NCBI GenBank assembly: GCA_028554645.1
Contig: JAQOOI010000063.1
Location: 744,001-808,000 of the forward strand
DNA: 64,000 nt
DNA from: Omphalotus guepiniiformis
Taxonomy: Eukaryota; Basidiomycota; Agaricomycetes; Agaricales; Omphalotaceae
Reading direction: 5' to 3'
A model generated the notes under the pieces. That model ran no database searches. It saw only the letters and a list, made by a program, of their open reading frames with translations, and was not told the origin of the DNA. Shown here in pieces: positions 55,625 to 64,000 of this stretch (the stretch's first letter is position 1; every line of letters starts with the position of its first letter). The translations under genes and the position numbers were made by a program.

Positions 55625-58600
55625 ATGAGTGGAACAACAGACCTCGATCCAGCTGTAGAAGATCAGCTACAGTTATCTGCTTTCAAGGTCACTTCAATGA
55701 AATACCAGCTATGTCTTGTATTGATTATTTCTTTCGGTTGCAGGGCAAGTTCAATATAACCGACTTCGTTGGAGGTGTATCAGAGAAATTGATCTCTCAG
55801 TCCAAGGAGGATGCTGGTCGTAAGCTTTCTCCTCATGCTTACATTTGTGAATTGTAAAGTTTTTGAAAATATGGCTCAGCGTTCGATCCGAAACCCTTTA
55901 TCAAAACGTTCGAGACTGCTGTTGACCGACTCATCATGGTTCGCAAGGAAGTTCAAGCCAAGACGGAGCAGATGGAGAAGAGTGTCAGAGTGTCAGAACG
56001 CGAGTACTCGAAGAAAATGGCCGATTTGAACCGGGGCTTTGAGGTCAGTTGAATCCATTCTATACAAGTTGCGTTGGTTGATGGTGTTGCTACCAGGCCG
56101 TTGGAAACTCCTTCTCTGGTATGGAAAGTAAGATGAACGAAGTTAGCAGTACCGCCATCAGAATTGGTCAGTGCTAGCGCTGCGTTTCTGCTTCAGTAAC
56201 TTATTGAACTTTAGGTGAACAATTGGAAAGTGTTCATATTGAACGGCAGAGAGCACAGGCCGCCTACGATATCATCGACTTCTACAATCAATTTGCTCGC
56301 GGAGACACATCGCGCCTGGATGCGTTACGGAAAGAGGGTAGACAGGGCAGGCGACAGGTAGCTGTATTATTGAGACGATTAAATACCGTCGCAAAGGAAG
56401 TTGACCTCCCGACGGCGGATAAGGTGTGTGATCTATAGATGAGGTCGATGTTTTCCGATTCACTGTGAAGGCAGACTCGCGAAAATATTGAGAAGTACTG
56501 CGAGAAGTTTGAGAAGGAGATGCTCAATTTGTTTGATAGATGCTATCGAAAGGGTGACCCTAAGATGATGCATGTAGGTCAATAATCCGCCGAGTTGAAG
56601 TCGTTGCTGACTGTATTTTGACATCATTGTGCTCAAACATTACTAGAGTTTAATGGAGGTGCTTCGTGTATCCAAGTATACGTCAACCAACACGACTTCT
56701 TCATTAACAACGTGCGAGAGTCGAAACTGGCGGAAGATACCCTGCTGTAAATCGCTTGCTCTCTTCAACTTTCAAATCTTCTGACATTGGTTTTCAAGAT
56801 GGGGAATGATCCCGGATCCGGATGCCAGTCCTCCAAAGACAGAAGCTGGTTTAATGGAGCTGTTTGCCGAAATTAGAGCCACAGTGGACACCGAAGCTCA
56901 GATCGTCAAGGCCGTATTTCCAAACCCTCCTGTAGTAATGCAAGTGTTCCTACAACGGGTGTTTGCTCAGTCTGCAAGTCCTGTCTTGTGTGCATAACTT
57001 TTTGTGACTAAAACAACTTCTTTCAGGTCCAGCAACACATGGAACAGCTTCTTCATAGAGGATCTGCTATATCTGACTTGGCGTACCTTCGAGCTCTGCA
57101 ACTGGTTCATGTACAAGCATCCAATCTAGTTGAAGATCTGAAAGTTTACGAAATGCCATCTTCAAGCACCCGGACTCCTTTTGAGGTAGCTGAACTTCGA
57201 AAATCTCTAACTAGCCCTTCGGCGGCAGGGACTGTGTCGGCAACCACCGTCAGTACGATGCTGGAGACTGCGATGGAGGAGCTTTTTATCCCTTATACTG
57301 AAGGACAGCGGTACTTGGAGAGGGAAAGTCGTAGCCTCGGAACATTGTACACAGGTCTTCTCGCCAATTTCACGCGATACCATGTAAGTATTCAAATTTC
57401 TAGGTGATTTATTTTAAATTCTATCCCCCCTTCATGCTATGTCTCAGAAAGGGAAATCCTCCATCTTTGACCGAGTTGTGAATCAACTCAGTACTGCAGC
57501 AGCCACAACCTCCAGTGGAGGAGTCTCAACCACCTCAGCTCAGGCAGCTAATGCCATTTTGCGATTTGGAGGCATAAATGCTGATAGAAACTCAGAGAAA
57601 TTTGGAGAGGAGCCCGTAAAGGAAGAGGATGGCCAGCTGAGGGTGGACTTTGCCGAGAAGATGTTAAGATGGCATGCTGAAGCTGTTGGTCGATGTGTGG
57701 AACTAAGTGCTCCAAATGATGTGTAATTTTCACTCTAACCTGCAAGGTTGCATCGCTAACTAGAGTGCGACTTAGGGCGAAGAATACGTTTGCGCTTCTC
57801 AGAGTCCTTTCTGAAGCAATAAGTACTGCTTACATTGAGGAAGCCATTGAAACGTACGTTGTTCCCTTTCTCTCCTTTTCCCCAAGTGCTGTACTCAAGA
57901 TACTTGAACCGCACAAGCTCGGGTGGATGCAGCTGACCCCAAGATAGAACCCAGTTTGCTGGCTCTGTCTATTCTCCGATCTGTGGATCTCATAACCCAT
58001 CTTTGGCAACAATACGTCAATACAGCGCTCCTACCTCTCGCGAGTTCAGCCGTTACCGTTCGTCGTGAGATGGCGGTTTTTAACAACCAGACTGTCAGTC
58101 GATTGGAAGGAGGTGCCAATCATTTGATGCACCGACTCACTGACAGTAAGTCCTTGTCTATCTCACCGTACTCAGAACATATGTTTATTTACTGTGTTGG
58201 CGAACAGCTATTGTTGCCTGGCTGTCAATGCAATTGACGAAACAGAAGCGTAATGATTTCAAGCCTAAAAATGACGATCTGTCGTTCGCACGCGTGAACA
58301 CAGAACCTTGTGTGGCTTGTTGTGATATGCTGGAGAAAGTGCGGGACGCTACAAAGGCGAATTTGAGCGGCAAGAATTTCGAGATCTTCTTAACTGAAGT
58401 TGGCGTCGCCTTCCATAGGTGTGTACCGAATTTTGTGCTTTCTAGTATAATATAACCTCTTTCGTAGTCTCTTACTAGAGCATTTGCGCAAGTTCCCTGT
58501 GAGTGCGACGGGCGGGTTAATGTTGGCCAAGTATGTATCTCATGATCAAGTGTGCCTTCATGTCTGACGCCTCCTTCAGAGATATACGGATGTACCAGGA

Positions 58601-58982
58601 TACGATCAGCAGCTTCGGATTGCCATCTTTGACAGAACGCTTTGAATTCATTCGTCAACTTGGACAGGTGTTCCTTCTCAGCCCCGAGATTCTCAAGTCA
58701 TACATCACGGAGAACTACCTCGGACGTATCGACCCGTCTCTACTTAAACCATACCTAGCTCAACGAAGTGATTGGGGTCAATTCGAGAAAGGATTTAATG
58801 ATACCGAAGGCACTCCCGAAGATGGTACCACACCTGAAACGAAAAGCCGTTTCGGTCGATTGAGCATTATGATGAAGGACTTGGAGGGTCTCAAGTTGGA
58901 GGGTATTTCGATGGGGATGCCTACACTCCCGAGCAGTTTTACTGGAAGTTTTTCAATCACAGCAAGGTCATTTGGGAGTTAA
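55625..58982 (+). CDS. SEC10: Exocyst complex subunit SEC10/EXOC5
   Basis: Sec10 is one of eight exocyst subunits that tether secretory vesicles to the plasma membrane. The first exon is MSGTTDLDPAVEDQLQLSAF. The typical N-terminal run follows: GKFNITDFVGGVSEKLISQS, DPKPFIKTFETAVDRLI, a coiled coil (KEVQAKTEQMEKSVRVSERE), then AVGNSFSGMESKMNEVSSTA and HIERQRAQAAYDIIDFYNQF. Later conserved parts are VMQVFLQRVFAQ, LGTLYTGLLANFTRYHKGKS, CCDMLEKVRDATKANLSGKN, SLLLEHLRKFPVSATGGLML and SFGLPSLTERFEFIRQLGQV. The C-terminal 100 residues are fungal-type and Ser-rich. Many introns of 45-70 nt. One junction near 57858-57935 was not resolved exactly. Confidence 0.95.
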
Positions 58983-59052
58983 ACACCCGTTGGGTAGCTT
59001 CAACACGGACTATATACCTACACTTTGTACTAACTTATTACATTTTTTCCGT

Positions 59053-60324
59053 TCATTCACCTTTGAATATAGGACGCCTTTTCTCTTTGAAGGCGATGAG
59101 AGCCTCCATTCGATCTTTGCTGGACAGAAGACTCTCGTACGACGCCCTCTCAAAATCCAAGCCTGACAGCCAAATTAAAATAGGAAGTGAAAACACGCAT
59201 ATAAAGCACATACCAGTTTCCAGCGCGAGATCCTCAGATCTTGATATAGCCTGTTTTGCAGCTCGAAGCGCCAAAGGGGCTTTAAAGTCATCAAATCAAC
59301 AACGCTCAAACTATAACATCTAACGACATACCGTTGTTGGCTATTTGAGCGGCCAGCTCGACGGCACGGTCGAATGCAGTTGAACCAGGTGAAGACACGT
59401 AGTCGACGAGACCTGTCATTTTGAGATGAGACGACGCCACTGAGAGAAAAAAAACTCTGGAAATATGATCACCCCATTCAAGAGCCTCTGCCGCAGTTAG
59501 CATCCGAGCTGTGAAGATGAGATCCTTTGCCCTAGCCAATCCCAGAAGTCTCGTTGCTCGCTGAGTTCCTCCCGCACCAGGTATTATGCCAAGTGAGGTC
59601 TCAGGGAGACCTATCTTCGAGACATCATGCCCTATACAATCCGCAAAAATTAGGACACCAACACGCCCATGAATCCATTCATCGTCATGAGAGCATGTCG
59701 TAAATGGACTTCAGGAGATAAGGTAGGGGAAAAACACCTTACCTGCGACGCGTAAATCACAAGCAAGACTTAATTCTAGACCACCTCCAAGAGCGGGACC
59801 ATCGACCGCAGCGATAGTTGGCATCGGGAGGGCCTCCAGCTTTCCCAAGGCACCGCGGAGGTCGACGAGGAACTTGTCCACCTGAACCGAAGACATCGTT
59901 CGTCTTTCTACAAGGTCGGCGCCAGCACAGAAAGATCCAACAGTCGTAGACTTAAGGATAAGAACTCGAACACTATAGAGTAATGCGCGCTTCCATGAGA
60001 CACATATCCCGAGAAATTTGAGTGTAGAACATCACAAGCCTCTTGTCAAAGTATACATTGTCTAGGCTTTCCCGCAGCTCCTGTCAAGTGTATATCAATA
60101 TGTCGTCCGTAAGGTGAAACAAGTGAAGACGGCACCTTGAGTAACGTCGTGGATATAGCATTCTTGCTTTGCGGCCGATTCAGTGAAAGACACGTAACAC
60201 CAGGATAAGATTCCAAGGGTTCCAAGAAAGCTTGTCGTTCCTGTGACGATAAAAATCTACGTGTTACTAGGAATTTGTTGTGTAACACGGGAGTCCGTAT
60301 GCTCCTTGCCAATCGAAACTGCAT
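59053..60324 (-). CDS. Mitochondrial enoyl-CoA hydratase, methylglutaconyl-CoA hydratase (AUH) type
   Basis: AUH hydrates 3-methylglutaconyl-CoA in leucine breakdown. The ATG at 60324 starts a basic presequence ([18 protein letters not shown]). The crotonase core shows [49 protein letters not shown] then [27 protein letters not shown] (oxyanion-hole Gly-rich helix), [37 protein letters not shown], and the end [19 protein letters not shown]. CAGADLxERRTMS is the AUH-type signature among crotonases, though other short-chain hydratases remain possible. The intron 59973-60039 begins GC rather than GT in this model. Confidence 0.9.
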
Positions 60325-60697
60325 GGTAAATAGCGATTCATACTTTGCGGGGTAAGACGCTATGCTACCAGTGACCGGCAGGCAATTCTCACACAAGTGA
60401 GTATACCAAATAAGGTGAAATATGCAAAACTAGATTCCTCTAGATCGTATGTGATATATGTACTACTACTTATGTTTTATGTTCCATACACTACAGTATA
60501 TAGCCTTGGAGAAAGTCGAAATCGTATCATGTCGTGAAGACTATCTGGTAGTTCAAAGACTAGACAATGACAGCAAAGCAAAACAAAGATACGAGTGTAG
60601 ATGGTGATACATCCAGGGCAGTTCTGCGACCAGGAAATCATTGTTAGCTTGAATGTCATGTCATGTCCACGAAATATCAACAACTCACAATACATCA

Positions 60698-62105
60698 TCA
60701 AGAAGCCTGTCCAACATTTGAATGAGAATTGGTACCGTAGAACGAGTCAATCGAAGGTGGATACGCAGAATCCCGAACGACGGGATCGCGATAAGTTACT
60801 GGAGGCGCATTTCTCCTTCCAGGGACAGATGGGCCTTCAAAGGGATTAGAAGAAACACTTGGTTCGAAAGGATTCTTGACGGGGAGATTAGGGGTCGAAT
60901 AACTCATCGCTGCCGGAGGAGCATTGACGTTCCCATAGTAAGGATATTGATTGTTAACATCCTTTGCATAGGAATAAGTTATTTCAGGCAAGCTGCCACC
61001 AGCAGTGGCTGAATTGCTTCTGAAAAAGGGATCCTGCTGCGCGTAATAATCTGTTTCGCGCACGGCGTACGCATCCATAGGAGCATGTGAAAAATCACTT
61101 GCACTGCCTGGGTTGGATGACGGTGGTCGAGAGGTACTTAAGAGTCCTGGTTCTGGATACTTGTCGGAGAAGAACTCGTCATTGGCGCTATAGCGGTAAG
61201 ACCGACGTTTCTTGCGGATGAAGAGGAACAGACCAGCTACAAGAGCCAGACCAGCTATTGTCACTGCCGTAAATGTACCTGCCACTGGAGACGTTTACAT
61301 ACATTCAGCTGCATGATGAGGCACAAGGGGGAAAGAAGAGCGTACCTGCGGACTTATGTGACCAAAACCTGGACCGGAAGATTACATCAATATTGAATCG
61401 CAGCAGCTGAAGACGTATGATTTAATAATTACCCGTTCGAGGAAGTGGCAGCTTCGACAGGGAGGGAGGAACCTGAGGCAGTTACGGAAGATGATGCAGA
61501 CACTGCGCTGGTATCGGCTGTGATAACCAGTGTTGTAGCGGGAGTTGGGTCGAACGGTGTGGAAACCTGAGTAACCTGTAGTACCGGAGAGGTGGTTACC
61601 ACGCTAGAGCTGAAACTTGAGCTTGAACTTGAACTTGAACTTGAGCTAGTAAAGCTTGTCGAGCTCGAGTCAGAGGTGGTTACGGATGAGCTACTGGGAA
61701 TTAGATTGGCAAAGTGCTGCGCAAAGAAAATACTTACTCAGAGGACGTGGAAGTGGAAGTAACGAAAACGGTCGATAGAGCAACGGACTCCGCAGTCGAA
61801 AGACTGATTGACGGTGAGGTGCTCGAGGAGACCGAGAATGAAGACGAAGACGAATCAGAGGAGGTAGAGCTCTGTTCTGATGTAGATGGTGTGAATGAAC
61901 CACTGGTGGGGGTGGAAGGAGGAGGAAATGAAGAGAAACTTGAGGATGGGTCCGATGTAGAAGCGGGAGCTGCATCGAAGGATGTAGTAGAGCTAGGTGG
62001 TGGACCATTGTTGAAAGGATTCGGAGACGATGAGAAGGAGTCGTTGGGAGCCTGTCGAGGGTTGAAGACGACGATGTGAAGAGACGATAAGGATGGGTTG
62101 TACAT
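60698..62105 (-). CDS. Ser/Thr-rich single-pass membrane protein
   Basis: Not a recognised family, but the layout resembles fungal cell-wall sensors and mucin-like proteins. From the ATG at 62105 the protein begins MYNPSLSSLHIVVFNPRQAP, a poor signal peptide, so an upstream exon may be missing. A long Ser/Thr/Pro-rich ectodomain follows, with Ser runs coded by alternating AGY/TCN codons around 61617-61650. A short exon pair leads to one transmembrane helix, TFTAVTIAGLALVAGLFLFI, then RKKRR and a cytosolic tail of about 170 residues rich in Pro, Ser, Tyr and Asn (KNPFEPSVSSNPFEG, two NPF motifs of the endocytic EH-domain type). Several introns. Confidence 0.8.
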
Positions 62106-62457
62106 TGTTGACGAAAGCGAGCGTCACGAAAGGGAAAGTGAGAGGCTCCAAGGAAGAAGAAAAGAAAGAAATTGAGGCCTTTGTAGGCTGTAGAACGCTG
62201 AGCTGGCCTGCAGCCAAGGCTCAGATATGACAGTCAGTGAGAAAGGATAATGAAAAAAAAAAAGAATAATGAAGAGGTGTATGTGCATTTACTTACACAA
62301 TCTATAATAATCTATTATTCCGTTCCTTATCTCCATTTAGTTTGAGTTGCTGATCCGGTCATTGTGTCTCCCGTTGCCAGTCTCGTTGCCACCCGGACTC
62401 AGATGTTACATATCAAACAGCCTCAATTATTTATTCTAGATCTCTCTCTCACATCCC
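62106..62457. other. Intergenic
   Basis: About 350 bp with a run of about 12 A near 62254-62265. It holds the upstream region of the Ser/Thr-rich gene and possibly its missing first exon. Confidence 0.5.
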
Positions 62458-64000
62458 CTATCTGTTCCCACTCTTCTTCGACGGTTCACTGTACTTCATC
62501 TTCACACACTGCGCCCTTGAAATATCGACGTGGTCGTCCCCACTCAATTGCACACAAATTTGTCTCAGCTTCCCTCTGTCCAACATTTCTGCTATCACAT
62601 CTCTGTTCATTTGCTTTTGGCTATGCTCGTGAAGGCGGTCTAGCACTTTTTGCCGGTTCTGGATAATACCAATGTCAGCTGTCGCATAAGAATTTTCGAT
62701 CGACACCGTTACCTGTCCAACCACAGATCCCCAGACTTTCCTGGGTGTTGCGACAGTCCACGTATAGGCTCCAACATAGTACCACCTTCGCTGTGTATCA
62801 TTCAAGGTGTAAGGGTGTAGAATCAAGAAACTTCACACAAAAGGCAGAAAGTCAACGTACTGGTTTTACAACGTAGACAAATGTATGGAAAACATCATTT
62901 GTCGCTTCGCCTTTCGTGGCTATGTACTGTGCGATGCTTCGGTTTGACTTCTTGCTTCCCCAATCTATGAGATACGACACAGGTGTCGATCTGTCTTCAA
63001 GGAAAACTGGATTATGCACAAATGCTAGGTTGTCAACGATTTGGAGGCGTAATTCCAAGTCAGGAGCTAACGTCAGACTGTCGAAATGAAGCAACCTCAA
63101 ATCCTGCTGCTGCCTTGATGAGCTGTTCGACATACCTCTGAAGAGAATTCACCTGTGTGATTGCACAAGCATCAGCTAGGTCAAAGCAAGAACAACGAAG
63201 GTGACCCCCGACCGTATTATTGTCTAGGCCTACTCGGCGGCGATCACGCATATGAGCCCATCGAATTGGACCGCACGTTACCCTGCATGTTGCGGGTGGT
63301 TTGCTGAATTGCAGGGCCCATATCTCTTCTTTGCGACCAGGCAGTGGCTGCACCGAATAACTCGCGCCTTCTGGGATCATCTCAGAGGGTAATGTTCCCG
63401 AGATGCTGATTGGAGAATCAACTTCAATATTCTGCCGACCAAGTGATGCGGGAGAGCGAACAACCAAGACACTAGAAGATCTGCTCGAGGTGGGACTCTG
63501 GTCAGAGTTCTCTGACTGAGGCGATAATCTCCTAGTCCTTGAAGGTCCAGGAGATCCATTGTCTGAACTAAGGTCATCGAGTCCGAGAGGTAGAAGCAGA
63601 TCGTGAACTTCTTGGATTTCTACCCTTTCCTCAGAGTCGTCAAGTTCATTCAGAGCAGCGCCCAGTGTAGTTTCAGGATCCTGGTGTGCATCGTCCTTCC
63701 TCCACAGCTCCGAATCATGTTGGTCATCATCCTGAGCATCTTCAGAATCTGTAACAAGACCTTCCTCTTTTGCATATAGTAGCTTCTGGTTAGCCTGCGC
63801 AAAAGTCTATTGCCAGTCAGATCTAGGCTCGAGTAGATGATCTCACCTCCTGAATATTGTCATAGACGAAATTACGGAAGACTTTCCGATATCGCTCAAG
63901 CTTTCCTCGAGTCTGTACCACATTATCAGCATCAGGTTGAGCTCGTTCTAGTCGAGCTTGAAGCTCCTCATTTTGAACTTTCATCCATTTGGCAGCATTG
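62458..64000 (-). CDS. Unknown protein, partial at the window edge
   Basis: The gene runs in from the right edge on the minus strand. The first visible exon (to about 63849) is a coiled coil, KVQNEELQARLERAQPDADN. The next (about 63809 down to 63154) is acidic then Ser-rich, followed by an ordered part with EEIWALQFSKPPATCRVTCG, RWAHMRDRRRVGLD and RCSCFDLADACAIT. Later exons give LRLLHFDSLTLAPDLELRLQ, DWGSKKSNRSIAQYIATKGE, FHTFVYVVKP and RRWYYVGAYTWTVATPRKVW, with the stop at 62458. The last two look like a folded C-terminal domain. I do not recognise it. The start and N-terminus are outside the window. Confidence 0.75.

Overview
The window looks like nuclear DNA of a filamentous basidiomycete, most likely an agaricomycete. 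Nearly every gene is cut by many 45-75 nt GT-AG introns with CTAAC/CTGAC-type branch points. Genes are compact and lie on both strands. The conserved proteins are eukaryotic housekeeping proteins with fungal extras (DUF3602, LCL2, Laa2-like), and there are Ty3- and copia-type retroelement remains. No rRNA, tRNA or CRISPR was found. Gene models below were built by hand from the reading frames and splice signals.

Layout. 1-2.2 kb: 5' part of a Ty3/gypsy retroelement (Gag and start of Pol, minus strand) running off the left edge, next to a hypothetical gene whose start is missing. 3.7-10.4 kb: a 2OG-Fe(II) oxygenase carrying an in-frame stop, a DUF4112 protein, a MATH/BTB-type protein and a DUF3602 protein. 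11-21 kb: a membrane-anchored spermidine-synthase-like protein, a small SMP-type protein, a metacaspase with a histidine-rich prodomain made of about 20 tiny exons, and a 913-residue Ser-rich protein. 21.5-28.1 kb: membrane traffic (Did2/CHMP1, Svp26/TEX261, synaptojanin-type phosphatase). 28.4-32 kb: SF3A3 and an eIF4A3/FAL1 helicase on a shared promoter. 32-37.7 kb: a gene-poor stretch with a copia relic and one gene hidden in seven micro-exons, coding a 75-residue Cys-rich protein. 37.7-43.7 kb: SF3B6, a secreted PEBP-like protein, a four-TM protein, LCL2 and a KEN-box protein. 44-59 kb: RNA polymerase I largest subunit, a Laa2-like protein, an RRN11-like Pol I factor, RIX1 and the exocyst subunit SEC10. 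59-64 kb: a mitochondrial enoyl-CoA hydratase (AUH type), a Ser/Thr-rich single-pass membrane protein and a partial unknown gene.

Themes. Three spliceosome/EJC genes (SF3A3, FAL1, SF3B6) and three ribosome-production genes (RPA190, RRN11-like, RIX1) lie close together, several as head-to-head pairs with 35-160 bp between start codons. I saw no obvious defence system, secondary-metabolite cluster or other novel multi-gene system. The most unusual items are the hidden micro-exon gene, the apparent stop codon in the oxygenase, and a 52-bp frame-breaking segment flanked by 11-bp direct repeats inside the synaptojanin SAC domain.
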